Of a stretch of DNA of 64,000 bases, positions 10,742-22,408 are shown piece after piece (position 1 is the first letter of the stretch; every line of letters starts with the position of its first letter). The notes under the pieces were generated by a model. It made no database searches. It was given only the letters and a program-made list of their open reading frames with translations, and was not told the DNA's origin. Both the position numbers and the translations under genes were made by a program. Origin of the DNA: Polietes domitor (lineage: Eukaryota > Arthropoda > Insecta > Diptera > Muscidae). The stretch lies in contig OX377622.1 in NCBI GenBank assembly GCA_947397865.1, forward strand, positions 61,396,372-61,460,371, in the 5' to 3' direction.

Positions 10742-12003
10742 TATACCCTACACCACTTCGTGGTCTAGGGTATTATAAGTTAGTTTCGCGCCAAATGTTT
10801 GTAACACCAAGAAATAATTGAGCTAGACCCACCTTTAAGTATACGGATCGACTTAGAATCACCAGCTGAGTCCATTTAACGATGTCTGTCTGTCCGTCCG
10901 TCCGTCCGTCCGTCTGCTGTCCATCTAAGCTTGTTCGCACTCTACAGGTCGCAATTGTTGTCCGATTGTCATGAAACTTGGCAGAAGTTATTTTTTCTGG
11001 CCAAGGACCATCGGTATTGAATTTGGAGGAAATCGGTTCAGATTTCGATATCGCTTCCGATTTGACATTTTCCGCTCTAGAAACCACATATTGTACCCGA
11101 TTTTCTTTAAAATTGGCAGAACATCTTATAATCCAACTAGAAACACGTATGCAAAAACTGGGTAAGATCGGTTCAGATTTAGATATAGCCCCCATACAAA
11201 TGTCGCTCCCGATTTGACATTTTCCGCTCTAGAAACGACATATTGTACCCGATTTTCTTTAAATTTGGCAGAACATCTTATAATCCAACTAGAAACACGT
11301 ATGCAAAAATTGGGTAAGATCGGTTCAGATTTAGATATAGGCCCCATACAAATGTCGCTCCCGATTTCACTTTTTCCGCTTTAGAAACCACATATTGTAC
11401 CCGATTTTCTATAAAATTGGCACAACATTTTATAATCGAACTAGAAACATCTATGCTGAAAGTGGGTATGATCGGTTCAGATTTAGATACAGCCCCCATA
11501 CAAATGTCGATCCCGATTTGACTTTTTCCGCTCTAAAATCCACATATTGTACCCGATTTTCTTTAAAATCCAACTAAAAAACCTATGGTGAAAGTGGGTA
11601 AGATAGGTTCAGATTTAGATATAGCCCCAATACAAATGTCGCTCCCGAATCTTTAACCGATTTTGGCCAAACTTTACGTATTATATTTCACCAATGAACA
11701 TACATGGTGAAAGCGGGTCACATCGTTCCAGGTTTCAATATACCCCCATACAAATGTCCTTTCCGATTTAACATTTTTTGTCAAACACATACATTTACAG
11801 GATGCAAAAATCCTTCCCGATTTCACTTTTTTACCGAATTGAATTGCAATGAGAATTGTTTGGGTAATGTCCATATGTCCATACTTTGGTAGACTACTGT
11901 ATAATTTGTATTTGTCTTTCGGACAATTGGATCAATTACCATATTCGTTAAATTTGACTAAAGATGAATTTATAGCATATAAATTATATGAATATAATTT
12001 ATA
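10742..12003 (+). mobile_element. R2-family element copy 1, main part
   Basis: The 5' end is TATACCCTACACCACTTCGT. TTTGTAACACCAAG and GTCTGTCTGTCCGTCCGTCC at 10883-10915 follow. A run of roughly 152-bp units marked by GATTTAGATATAGCCCCCAT and CCGCTCTAGAAACCACATAT fills 11030-11650. A unique 3' zone follows. A Tc1/mariner derivative interrupts it at 12004-12622, and the last 137 bp follow at 12623. Confidence 0.8.
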
Positions 12004-12622
12004 AAGAGTGATTTTTTTGAGGTTAGGATTTTCATGCATTAGTATTTGACAGATCACGTGGGATTTCAGACATGGTGTCAAAGAGAAAGATGCTCAGTAT
12101 GCTTTGACATTTCATCATGAATCGTCTTACAAACGAACAGCGCTTGCAAATTATTGAATTTTATTATCAAAATGCGTGCTCTGTTAAGAAAGTTCATTGC
12201 GCGCTTCCATTTTATGGTCAGTTTAATCGACCCACTGAAGCGGCTATTCGGGCTATTGTGACTAAATTTCGCACCAAATTTACATTGTTGGACATTAAAC
12301 CACCAACACGCTTACGTAGAGTGCGAACTGAAGAAAATATCGCAGCTGTATCGGCCAGTGTTAATGATGACCACCAATTTTCGATTCGTCGCCGTTCGCA
12401 CCAATTGGGTCTCTGTTACTCAAAAACGTGGAAATGCCAAAATTGGACTAAGCGGATGGACCACCTAAGACGCAGCCGCGGTCAACATTTAAATGAAATT
12501 ATCTTCAAAAAGTAAATGTCATGGACCAATCTAACGTTTCAAATAAAGAACCGATGAGATTTTGCAAATTTTATGCGTTTTTTTAAAAAAAAAAGTTATC
12601 AAGCTCTTAAAAAATCACCCTT
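12004..12622 (+). mobile_element. Tc1/mariner derivative A, copy 1 (internally deleted)
   Basis: The element is 619 bp with ends AAGAGTGATTTTTTTGAGG and, inverted, AAGGGTGATTTTTTAAGAG, flanked by TA on both sides. The uninterrupted version of the host sequence is present in R2 copy 2 near 33457, which confirms insertion. It encodes the 132-codon frame listed separately. An AATAAA lies shortly after its stop (12541-12546). Confidence 0.88.
12117..12515 (+). CDS. HTH-only transposase fragment of Tc1/mariner derivative A (132 aa)
   Basis: The intact frame starts MNRLTNEQRLQIIEFYYQN. Residues 5-55 form the first helix-turn-helix of a Tc1/mariner-type (IS630 superfamily) transposase, with NRPTEAAIRAIV at 38-49. 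A basic linker PPTRLRRVRTEENIA spans 62-76, and a second HTH-like part is SIRRRSHQLGL at 89-99. At about residue 107 (YSKTWK|CQNWTKR) the protein jumps from the DNA-binding half to the extreme C-terminal tail (LRRSRGQHLNEIIF). The whole catalytic DDE core, normally over 200 residues, is missing. The product could bind element ends but not cut DNA. Copies 1 and 2 encode identical protein and copy 3 differs at one residue. If expressed it could act as a repressor, as truncated P-element proteins do; that is inference. Confidence 0.8.
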   Translation: MNRLTNEQRLQIIEFYYQNACSVKKVHCALPFYGQFNRPTEAAIRAIVTKFRTKFTLLDIKPPTRLRRVRTEENIAAVSASVNDDHQFSIRRRSHQLGLCYSKTWKCQNWTKRMDHLRRSRGQHLNEIIFKK

Positions 12623-12759
12623 TATAATTTGTATGAACTAAAAAAAAAATTGCTCCCATGAAATACCTGGGTTTAGTAATGAAAGCGAGGTACATACGCA
12701 GGGAGTGGTGTAGGGTATTATATAGTCGGCCCCGCCCGACTTTAGCCTTTCCTTATTTG
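12623..12759 (+). mobile_element. R2-family element copy 1, 3' end
   Basis: It holds GCAGGGAGTGGTGTAGGGTA, which is complementary to the element's 5' end. The hairpin GTCGGCCCCGCCCGAC follows, then TTTAGCCTTTCCTTATTTG at 12759. These are the 3' features shared by all R2 copies. Confidence 0.8.
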
Positions 12760-12762
12760 TTT

Positions 12763-13122
12763 TCTTTAAGCAAGGATAACAACTTAATAAAAATTTATTT
12801 TTTTGCTCAAAATAAAAAATTATTTTTTCACATTGTCGCCAACTACAATATAAATATATATATCAAAAGAAATTTTGAAAAAATATTTTGTGTTGACTTT
12901 ATTTGACTTAGCCTCGATAACCGTAATTTTGACTTACACTGGATAATTATCCAGGCTAAGTCAAACAATTTTCACACAAAATTATTTTTTCAAAATTTGT
13001 TTTCACACACACATTGGGATTGCTTTTGGCGACAACTTTAAAAAGAATTTTTTATTTTGAGTGAAATTCTAACATTTATTTTAGATTTTTGTTATCGCAG
13101 CTTAGTTATCCAGTCTTAAAGA
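12763..13122. repeat. Foldback element (about 360 bp, near full-length inverted arms)
   Basis: The left arm starts TCTTTAAGCAAGGATAAC and the right arm ends TTAGTTATCCAGTCTTAAAGA. Shared words mirror each other about a centre near 12940: TTTTGCTCAAAATAAAAAAT, TGTCGCC, and GACTTAGCC opposite GGCTAAGTC. No open frame. It sits exactly between an R2 3' end and an R3 3' end. Confidence 0.65.
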
Positions 13123-13126
13123 AAAA

Positions 13127-14582
13127 CAAGTAAGGAAAGGCTAAAGTCGGGCGGGCCGACTCTATGATACACTCCACTTTCTATCTCATTACAATTCAAT
13201 TCGGTGAAAACGGGAAGGTTTTTTGTATCCTGTAAATTGCTTTGTATGTGTTTGACAAAAAATTTTAAATCGGAAAGGACATTTGTATGAGGATATATTA
13301 AAACATGGAACGTAATAGGTGAAATATAAAGTGTATAGTTTGGCCAAAATCGGTTAAACTTTTGGGAGGAACATTTGTATTTGGGCTATATTTAAATCTG
13401 AACCGATCTTACCCACTTTCACCATAGTTTTGTTTAGTTGGACTATAAGATGTTGTGCCAATTTTAAAGGAAATCGGGTACAATATGTGGTTTCTAAAGC
13501 GCAAAAGTCAAATCGGGAACGACATTTGTATATCTAAATCTGAACCGATCTTAATAAGTTTCTGCATAGGTGTTTATAGTTAGATTATAAGATGTTGTGC
13601 CAAATTTAAAGAAAATCGAGTACAATATGTGGCATTTAAAGCGGAAAAAGTCAATTAGGGATCGACATTTATATGGGGGCTATATCTAAATCTGAACCGA
13701 TCTTACCCAATTTCAGCATAGGTGTTTCTAGTTGGATTATAAGATGTTGTGCCAAATTTAAAGAAAACCAAGTACAATATGTGGTTTCTAGAGCGAAAAA
13801 AGTCAAATCGGGAGCGAAATTTGTATGGGAGCTATATATACATCTGAACCGATCTAACACATTTTTACCACAGGTGTTTCTAGTCGTGTTTATGTCTCTC
13901 AGTGTATTTTCATAGTAACTGTTTTAGATGCAGGTGGCGTTGCCCTGCATTCGTTAAGTTAAGATAGTTTACGATATTATTGTTAGATTTTAAGTCATTG
14001 CTGTAATAAAGGCTCTTTTTGAATTGAACCACGAAAGCAACTACATCGGTAAGCCTTCTTTTGTCCATCCTGGGGTTAGACAATCATAACCCGCATTTCC
14101 ACTTTATTTTCCTCTATTTCTATGAGCAAACCCTGGTTTCGATTGATGGTGATATCCAATCGTCGTTAATGGTTTTACTTTTCTATTTCTACACCCAATC
14201 AATGTATCCAGCACCCTCTACAGAAACAAGTCGAAATATAAGATGTTTTGCTAATTTTGAAGAAAATCTGTTGTAATATGTGGTATCAAATCGGGAGTGA
14301 AATTCGTATGGGGGCTATATCTAAATCTTAACCGATTTTCAAATTAAATAGCGTTCGTCCTGTTCCCGAAAAACTTCATTGTGCAAAGTTTCATTTAGTT
14401 ATGTCTACAATTGCAACCTGTATCTTGATGACAAGAATAGATGGACGGACGGACGGACATTGCTAAATCGACTCAAAAAGTTATTCCAAGTCGATCGGTA
14501 TAATTAACAATGGGTCTATCTCGTTTCCTTTTGGGTGTTACAAACAAATGCACAAACACATAATACTCTCGTGGAGTGTATA
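13127..14582 (-). mobile_element. R3-family element, complete
   Basis: The minus-strand 5' end TATACTCCACGAGAGTATT type is at 14582. GTCCGTCCGTCCGTCCATC at 14441-14460 and 152-bp core units follow. The 3' end has TGGAGTGTATCATAGAG, hairpin GTCGGCCCGCCCGAC and CTTTCCTTACTTG at 13127. Core units share sequence with the R2 core. Confidence 0.75.
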
Positions 14583-14792
14583 AACAGCCATATTATACCC
14601 TGTGGTATAGGGTATAGAGATGGATCTTCCAAAAAACAAGGACCAATTTTTACCCTAATACCTTTTTGTATTAGTTGGCGTGTAATTTTGCTATTTAAGC
14701 GTGAAAAGCTTTTGTTACAAAATTCGTGTCTTTGGTCACCCCACTGAAATTTTCCGACATTTTCTGTTCTGTTTGAACTGATTTTTTTGATT
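14583..14792. other. Anonymous spacer
   Basis: AT-rich sequence between R3 and R1 copies; no coding or repeat signal recognised. Confidence 0.3.
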
Positions 14793-15070
14793 TTCTCGTC
14801 TTTCTAGCTGTTGTCGTTTTATAGGTACCAATTTTATCCCTTTTTGGCCAACGTTGCACTAAGCACGTTTTTGAAGTAAATACAAGCAGACATATTGAAA
14901 AACATCTAAAATATCAGGGATTATTATGGGTATTTTTAGTCCTTGTGAGTAAAAATGTTTCCCTTTGGACCGATTTACGCCCAGTTGCAATTTCTACGAC
15001 TGCAAATTCTAGCGAGCTTTCAATAGACGGACATGACTAGATCGTCTTAGAATTGTATGACGATCAAGAT
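14793..15070 (-). mobile_element. R1-family fragment (5' region, split by family F)
   Basis: It contains TCTAGCTGTTGTCGTTTTAT, GTCCTTGTGAGTAAAAATG and AGACGGACATGACTAGATCG. The R1 order is broken at GATCAAGA (15070) and resumes at 16569 with CTCTCAGGTCGATATTTCAA, so the stretch between is a later insertion. Confidence 0.65.
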
Positions 15071-16568
15071 CAGGCAGAAAAACAGACGACAAAATAAAAA
15101 TCAGGTTTCATATTGTTTTTACTTGTGATCGGTAATATATGTACTAATTATAATCAAGCTACTTCCCTGAGATACTAAAGAAGTGGATATGTTCCATGGA
15201 GAATATTGAAGAACAGAACTTTAGTTCACGGCGAATAAAGGAAGAAATCAAAAATCAATCAAATCTTTCACTAATCAAACAACACATAAATTAAAAAATT
15301 AATATAATTTCCGTTTTCTTGACTTAAGTCGGCTTTTGACGAATGAATATTTTTTTTTTGTAACCTTTCTTTACTATTGTGCCAAGGAAATCCAAAGAAA
15401 ACGTGTAATTTTACAAAATTCAAATAAAAATTCCCCATCTTTCGAATCCCGCCTCTAAGCAGACTACAAATAAATTAACTTACACAACAATATAGGAATC
15501 TCGGTGTCCAATATACTCAAAAACAGGTTTTAATTTCGTATGGTAAGGGTCACGGCCACGGCCGGTCTCGGTGTCGAAATACTCTAAAACCGGTTTTAAT
15601 TTCATATGGGAAGGGTCAAACCCACTTTCCGGCCAACTTTGCACAACTATTTAAACTGGATCAACTCACACAAAATTTCAGCACTCTAGGTGTTATAGAA
15701 CTGACCATATTCGATAATATGTTTTACAACTACGCAGGTTTATGCTAGATGCACTCACACAAAAGTTAAGTATTGTAGCTGTCATAGAACGGAATATATT
15801 CGAAAAAGGTTTTACCTACGTATGGGAGGTGCCACGCTCACTTTTCCAATACCGCCCATTTTTTTGGCACAGCTATACACATTGATGCTAGATGCACTTA
15901 CACACAATTTTAGCACTCTATAGCACTCATATAACTAACAATATTCAATAATAGGTTTTAACTTCGTATGGTAAGTGCCACGCCCACATTTCCATTACCG
16001 TCCATTTTTGGCACAACTAAGCATATTGAAGCACTCAGACAAAATTTCAGTACTGTATCACTCATAGGTGTCATAGAACTGACAATATTCAATAACAGAC
16101 TTTAACTTCGTATCGGAGGTGCCACGCCCAATATCGCCCATTTTTGGCACAACTATGCACATTGATGCTAGATGCACTCACACAAAAGTTAAGTATTGTA
16201 GTTATGATAGAACGGAATATATTATAAAATGGGGTTTAATTTTGTATGGGAGGTGTCACGCCTACTTTTCCAATACCGCGCCTTTTTGGCACAACTGTGC
16301 AGACTAAAAATTAGTGAACTTTCTCAAAAATTCAATACTTTAGCTACAGCAGTTTTCCGAATTTATAAAAAACGAATAAATCCCCAATGTGAATGGGAGG
16401 TGCCACGCCCACTGAAAATATCAAAAATGTATGTAGCCTATTTTCACCACCGGTTCAGCATGAATATACTGTGAAAATTTCAAGATGATCGGTTCAGTAG
16501 CTTAGGCTGCAATAAAGAACAAACAATCAAACAAACTTACAAACACAGATTCATTTATATATATATTG
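15071..16568. mobile_element. Family F element (tandem-core repeat), copy 1
   Basis: Inserted in an R1 element. A leader (AAATCAGGTTTCATATTG, TGGATATGTTCCATGGAGAA) is followed by degenerate 134-146-bp units marked TATGGGAGGTGCCACGCCCA, CCAATACCGCCCATTTTTGG and TCATAGAACTGACAATATTC. The end reads AACAATCAAACAAACTTAC and runs into ATATAT. No protein is encoded. A second copy is at 26466. Class unknown; possibly another rolling-circle-like family. Confidence 0.65.
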
Positions 16569-16651
16569 ATAGGCTCTCAGGTCGATATTTCAAGGTGCTA
16601 CAAACGGAATGGCGAAGTTATTATACCCCCATCCTGGAGGTGGAGGGTATA
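16569..16651 (-). mobile_element. R1-family fragment, 5' end
   Basis: The terminal 80 bp of an R1 element: GGTGCTACAAACGGAATGG through CCCCATCCTGGAGGTGGAGG to TATA. It completes the copy interrupted at 15070. Confidence 0.7.
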
Positions 16652-16725
16652 AAAATTGAAATATTTGAACTACATTAATAAAACAATAATTTGGTGTTTT
16701 TTTAAGTAAAATGTTGAAACTTAAA

Positions 16726-17991
16726 CAAGTAAGGAAAGACTAAAGTCGGGCAGGGTCGACTATATGATACACTCCACTTTCTATCCGAATACAATTCAAC
16801 TCGGCAAAAAAGTGAAAACGGGAAGAATTTGTGTATGTTTCCTAATCATAGACTAATATGACCTAGTCCAATTTGTCAAATCGAAAATATTTATATCGGT
16901 GCTATATCCAAACATGAAATATAGTGACTAACTTTCACAATAAGTTCATCCAGTTCAAATATAACGTGTTAAGCTCATATTGTGAAAATGTGTGCATTCT
17001 GGTGCGGAAAAAGTCTATCCGAAATTTGTATGGGAAATGTTTGGGGCGAAATTTGTATGGGAGCTATATGTAAATCTGAACCGATTACCGATGACACCCA
17101 TGGTGAAGTGTTTCCAGTTGAAATATGAGATATTTTGAAAGATTTGAAAGAGAAGAAGATCTGTTAAAATATGTGGTTTATAGAGTGGAAAAAGTGAAAT
17201 CGGGTACAATATGTGGCTTCTAGAGCGGAAAAAATCAAATTGGGAGCGAAATTTGTATGGGAGCTATATGTAAATCTGAACCGATCTGACCTATATTCAA
17301 AAGGGTTGTTTCTAGTGGAAATGTAAGATGTTTTGGCAAATCTGAAAACAATCTGATACAATATGCGGTTTCTAGAGCGGAAAAAGTCAAATCGGTAGCG
17401 AAATTTGTATGGGGGCTATATCTAAATCTGAACCGATTTAATTCATTTTCAACACAGATGTTTCTAGTAGAATTATAAGGTAATGCAAGGTAATTTGAAG
17501 CAAATCAAGTGAAATATGTGGTCTCTAGAGCGGAAAAAGTCAAATCGGGAGCGAAATTTGTATGGGAACTATATATGAATCTGAGCCGATCTAACACATT
17601 TTTACCACAGGTGTTTCTAGTTGAAATATAATATGTTTTGCCGATTTTAAAGAAAATCTGTTGTAATAAGTGGTACCTAGAGTGAAAAGTGTCAAATCGG
17701 CAGCGAAATTCGTATGGGGGCTATATAAAAATCTGAACCGATTTTCTTCAAATTAAATAGCGTTCGTCTTTGAACCGAAAGACTTCGTTGTGCAAAGTTT
17801 CATTTGGTTCTATGTACAATTGCGACCTGTATCGTGATTACAATAATAGATTGACTGACAGACGGACATTGATAAATCGACTCAAAAAGTGATTCTAAGT
17901 CGATTGGTATAATTAACAATGGGTCTATCTCGTTTCCTTTTGGGTGTTACAAAGAAATGCGCAAAGACATAATACTCTCGTGGAGTGCATA
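16726..17991 (-). mobile_element. R3-family element, complete
   Basis: The 3' end at 16726 (CAAGTAAGGAAAGACTAAAG on the plus strand) is followed by the GTCGGGCAGGGTCGAC hairpin. There are several 152-bp core units (17035-17700) and a GACTGACAGACGGACATTG microsatellite at 17853-17871. The 5' end is AATACTCTCGTGGAGTGCAT at 17991. Confidence 0.75.
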
Positions 17992-18032
17992 CAAATTACA
18001 CAAAATTAAACATTATTTATTTATAAAAGTAA

Positions 18033-18825
18033 CCAGTAAGGAAAGGCTAAAGTCGGGCGGGGCCGACTATATGATACACTCCACTTTCTATCCGAATACA
18101 ATTCAACTCGGTAAAAAAGTGAAAACGGGAAGAATTTTTGTATGTTTCCTAATCATAGGCTAATATGACCTGGTTCAATTTGTCAAATCGAAAAGAATAT
18201 TCGTATCACGGCTATATCCAAACATGGAATGAAGTGACCCATTTCACAATAGGTTCTTCCAGTTCTCAATTTTAAGTAATTCGATGAAAATACGTGGTTT
18301 CTGGGGCGGAAAAATCAAGTCGGGAGCGAAATTTGTATAGGAGCTATATATAAATCTGAACCGATCTGACTCATTTTCATCCTGGGTGTTTCTCATGCAA
18401 ATATAAGATATTTTGCCAATTTTGAAAAAGATCTGTTAAAATATGTGGTTTCTACAGCAGAAAAAGTCAAATCGGGAGTGAAGTTTGAGGAAAATCAGTT
18501 TTAATATGTGGTATCTAGCGTGAAAAGAGTCAAATCGGGAGTGAAATTCGTATGGGAGCTATATCCAAATCTGAACCGATTTTCTTCAAATTAAATAGCA
18601 TTCGTCCTTATCCCGAAAAACTTTGTTGTGCAAAGTTTCATTTGGTTCTGGCTACAATTGCGACCTATACTTTGATTACAAGAATAGATGGACAGACGGA
18701 CATCGTTAAATCGATTCAAAAAGTGATTCTAAGTCAATCGGTATAATTAACAATGGGTCTATCTCGCTTCCTTTTGGGTGTTACACACAAATGCACAATG
18801 ACATAATACTCTCGTGGAGTGTATA
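18033..18825 (-). mobile_element. R3-family element, short complete copy
   Basis: Same ends as the other R3 copies, with only about two core units (793 bp in all), showing that copy length varies by core-unit number. The 3' terminus here is CTTACTGG rather than CTTACTTG. Confidence 0.72.
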
Positions 18826-18828
18826 AAA

Positions 18829-18850
18829 ACAAGTAAAAAGGTGTTATATA
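18829..18850 (-). mobile_element. R1-family remnant, 3' tip
   Basis: CAAGTAAAAAGGTGTTATAT, a degenerate R1 3' tip cut by the Tc1/mariner derivative C. The remnant resumes after 19378 with CTTCCACCAAGGAGTACATT and fades out near 19620. Confidence 0.45.
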
Positions 18851-19376
18851 AAGGGTGTTTTTTATTGAGGTATAGAACTTCGAATTGAAATAAAACACAA
18901 TAAAATCGTTTTAATGTCCATCAATTTGGCTTTATTGGAAGGATAATTTTATGCCATTAATGTTTAAATATGATTTCGGGCATGTGGCCGCCGCGGCTGG
19001 CTCGAATATAGCCAATTCTACAGGTCCAATTTTCAACCACTCCAATTGCTGTGCACGGTGGCGAATCGATTCATTCGGGTCCTCTTCAACACTTTGCTCT
19101 ACAGCGGCATGGTTAACCGAATTAATTGCTCTGATGGACGATTATGTCGACCATAAAATGGAAATGGAAAATGGTGAACTTCGCGAACTGAACCATTACT
19201 TTCGAAATAAATTTGCACGATTTGCAAGCGTTGTTCTTTTGTCAACCTGTTCATGATGAAATGGCAAACCAAACTAAATATTAATCACTTGACAGCTGAC
19301 AAAATGGCCGCCAGTTAAAAAAGTGATGCCAACTTAAAGTTCTATAACCCAATAAAAAACACCCTTTACCTTCCAC
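18851..19376 (-). mobile_element. Tc1/mariner derivative C with broken HTH fragment
   Basis: The element is 526 bp with ends AAGGGTGTTTTTTATTGAGG and, inverted, AAGGGTGTTTTTTATTGGGT, with TA on each side. On the minus strand an ATG at 19255 opens MNRLTKEQRLQIVQIYFE and HNRPSEQLIRLT, then breaks. A tail resembling RGGHMPEIIFKH is joined directly near 18960-19010. This is the same plan as derivative A (HTH half plus C-terminal tail, catalytic core deleted) but frameshifted, hence dead and older. Confidence 0.8.
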
Positions 19377-19378
19377 CA

Positions 19379-19620
19379 AGGAGTACATTCTACAGTATTA
19401 TCGGCAGATTAGAAGTTAACGGCATCAACATAACATATTAGTGAAATTATGAAATGTTTTTGTTAATTACGATATTTGTTAAATAAATTCTGATGATTAC
19501 AGAAGAATTAGATACACACCTAATTTTACAATTCTAGCTACAGCCATATGCTTGGAACAAGCTGCATTCGTTTGATTGTTATAATTTTTATCTTTTTATC
19601 TTAATAAAAATATCGTCTTT
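19379..19620 (-). mobile_element. R1-family remnant, decayed
   Basis: It continues the R1 3' zone (ACATTCTACAGTATTATCGG) and one unit-like stretch (TACACACCTAATTTTACAAT). Strongly diverged; the right limit is a guess. Confidence 0.4.
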
Positions 19621-20356
19621 ATGAATCAGCCTAAGCACACAAAAAATATTTTTTGAGATGCAGGAAGCATCATATTTTATGTATTGTTACATAATGTAAT
19701 CAATAGCTTTACATTTTAATGTAAGTCCCCTGTCCCCTATTGCTGCCGCTGATAGATATTGACAGCCTTGCTCCCCGGTCTTCCTATGACATGCGAATTA
19801 CAAAAGACAGAGTGACTATCATATAAGCGAAGCGAGTAGCTTTTAAAATTTGAATGAAAAGCCCAATAAAAAACCAATCGATACACTTATGAAATATTTT
19901 TTAATTGACTTGTCTTTATTATTGCCTGACCATGTTTTATTAACTACTTTCCAACAACATCGTTCCGTTGGAAGGCCATAACACTTCAATACCTGAATAG
20001 TGCGTCTACTAACGAACTGCACTTGGATGGAGTACCGCCACGACGACCATCATCAAAGAGTCATGGCCAAAATGATAACACGGGGTTAAAAGATACTTTG
20101 TCCGGCTCACAAGTACCTTCATAATTATGATTCAATTGCCATCGCCACCTTGTATAGCTGCACAGCACAGCATCACACACTTAACTTCCAACTTCAGTTT
20201 CCGTTAAATTTGAATCGAAAGAAAATGACAAAAGAAACGTCGTTGACGTTTTTTTCTTGGATTTTTTTATTACACAATTTTTTTCTTATGAGATAATTAA
20301 CAGAGAAATAGTAAACAATAGCTTAAACATAGTCGTACAACACAAACAATTATTAA
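19621..20356. other. Anonymous region
   Basis: Moderately AT-rich DNA with no frame I can support. Stretches such as 19980-20180 are GC-richer and might be remains of a gene or transposon, but no motif is readable. A minus-strand AATAAA near 20263 could serve the exon at 20357. Confidence 0.3.
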
Positions 20357-20474
20357 TTATGAACGCTTCCAATAGCCCAGATTGCTGCCACACTTATTGC
20401 ATATCACTTTACGGCCTATCGAACGTTTCAGGCAGCACCTGTACACGCTGTTCATGGGGAAGAATGGTAGGCAG
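20357..20474 (-). pseudogene. Possible last exon of a piggyBac-type transposase (cysteine-rich tail)
   Basis: On the minus strand an acceptor-like TTTCCCTTCCAG ends at 20475. The frame then reads toward YRCCLKRSIGRKVICNKCG and stops at 20357. Spacing RCxxC..........CxxC resembles the C-terminal zinc-binding tail of piggyBac transposases (RCxxC...G.RK...C..C). The usual further cysteines after LC..CF are missing, so the tail is cut short. No DDD core is readable upstream, where R1 and R3 repeats lie. A host zinc-knuckle exon is the alternative. Confidence 0.33.
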
Positions 20475-20570
20475 CTGGAAGGGAAATAACACACACAAAG
20501 ATTTGATTAAACATGAAAATGATAGTAATGATTTCCCAATGTTTAAAAATGTCAAAACGCCCAAAAATGT

Positions 20571-20668
20571 CCACAACTTTTGGGCGTTTGATAATTTGTT
20601 CGATTCGAATGTCATTAAATTCGCAAAAAATAACTAATACAAGTTTAACTGAACTCAAATAAAATAAA
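20571..20668. repeat. Inverted repeat pair, left arm
   Basis: It starts AACGCCCAAAAATGTCCACA and contains the internal palindrome AACGCCCAAAA/TTTTGGGCGTT. It is nearly identical, inverted, to 24416-24530 over about 100 bp. The R1 copy begins directly after it. Confidence 0.7.
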
Positions 20669-22226
20669 CAAGCAAAACGGCGTTAAGTTCGGACGGACCG
20701 AACTTTATAAACCCTCCACCATGGATTACATTCCACAGAGGAGGTCGATTTTAGAAGTGCAGTAATATTACAGGAAAATATAATTTTTTTTTAATATAGC
20801 CAAACCAAAACAAATACGAATATTGAAAAAATTATATTATAAATAAATATAATATTTTTATTATTTCAAGTCGCGCTTATAAGACAAGGCTTCCAATACT
20901 TTTACACTATATATATGTATATTGAAATAATACTTCAAGTCAATTAAAAAAAATATCTTGTATATAAACTTGCAAAAAATCTTAAATACCATAAACATTG
21001 GTAGGTAGTGGGTGCTAGAGTTGGTTGTTTATCCATTCTATTTTAATTCCAAAAGTACAAATTTTGAAAATCCATTATCTCACGTACATAGTGCAAAATA
21101 ACTTAACTTCATGATTCAACCATTTTTTTACCGTAAAGGTACGAATTTGGAAAAATCTTTTTATTTTGCATGTTTATGCAGTCAGAGGAATGTATACACC
21201 GAATTCCATGATTCTAGCAGCGGCCATTTGGTTGGTACCATTTTTATCCCCTTTTTCCAATTTAAGCCCCTCAAGAGTACGACTATCTAAAATCTCTTTA
21301 TATAACGCGTCTATATAATTGAAGGAATGTACACACCGAATTTCATATTTCTAGCTGTATTCGTTTTGTTGGTACCATTTTTATCCCCCGTACCCATTGT
21401 ATCCTCTTAAAAGTACGAATTTGAAAAAAAAACTTTTATTTTTCATGTCTACGCATTCAGAGTAATGTATACTCCGAATTTCATGACTCTAGCTGCGGTC
21501 ATTTGGTTGGTACTATTTTTATCCCCTTTTTCCATTTTAACCGCAAAAAGCACGAATTTCGAAAAATCGCTTTATCTTATGTGTCTACGCAATCACATTC
21601 CTCTGATTGCACCGAATTTCATTATTCTAAGTGCAGCCGTTTGGACGGTACCATTTTATCCCCCTATTCCCATTTTATCCCTTAAAAGTACGAATTTGGA
21701 AAAAATAATTTCATATTATGTATATACTCAATTAGAGGAATGTACACAGCGTGTTTGCAGCTGTTGTCGTTTGATAGGTACATTTTTTATCCCTTTTTGC
21801 TCCATTCCACCCACTACGAATAAAAATCGTCTTATGGTGCACGCTTTTGTTCTCGCATACCCAATATCAAGTAAGTACAAGCAGACATATTGGAAAAATA
21901 GGTTTAAATACTCTAAAATATTAGGGGTTATTATGGGTTTTTCCAGTCCTTGTGAAGGATTTTTTTCCCTTTTGGCCGATTTCGCCCCGTTTCAATCCCA
22001 ACCGATTTACGATATAAGACGCATTTATGGAAAATTTCGATGTCCTCGCTCCTTTCGTTTAGATGCTAGCGTACTTTCAACAGATGGACGGACAAGGCTA
22101 GATCGTCTTAGAATTTTATGACGATCAAGAATCTATATACTTTATAAGGTCTCAGTTCGATATTTCAAGGTGTTACAAACGGAATGACAAAGTTAGTATA
22201 TCCCCATCCTGGAGGTGGAGGGTATA
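20669..22226 (-). mobile_element. R1-family element, complete
   Basis: The 3' end at 20669 carries hairpin GTTCGGACGGACCGAAC and CCCTCCACCATGG. About eight 120-bp units follow on the minus strand. The 5' end is CCCATCCTGGAGGTGGAGGG at 22226. A 218-codon frame on the plus strand (21465-22121) is a translation of the tandem units and not a gene. Confidence 0.78.
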
Positions 22227-22408
22227 AAAATAATTTTTGAAAAATTTTATCCTTTGGAATTTTATAGTCCTTTTAATGGGCAACAGGGTGAGTAAATAAA
22301 AAACTAAAAACAGAAATTAACTCTATTTCACCTATAGTTTCTGATGTTTATAATCTGGTTCATGTGTAATATGGGCTGTAGAACAGTGATACCACAAAAA
22401 TTGATTTT

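Noticed and set aside
21465..22121. 218-codon plus-strand frame, the longest open frame in the window
   Set aside because: It lies wholly inside an R1 element and repeats the translation of its 120-bp units. Similar short frames recur in every R1 copy.
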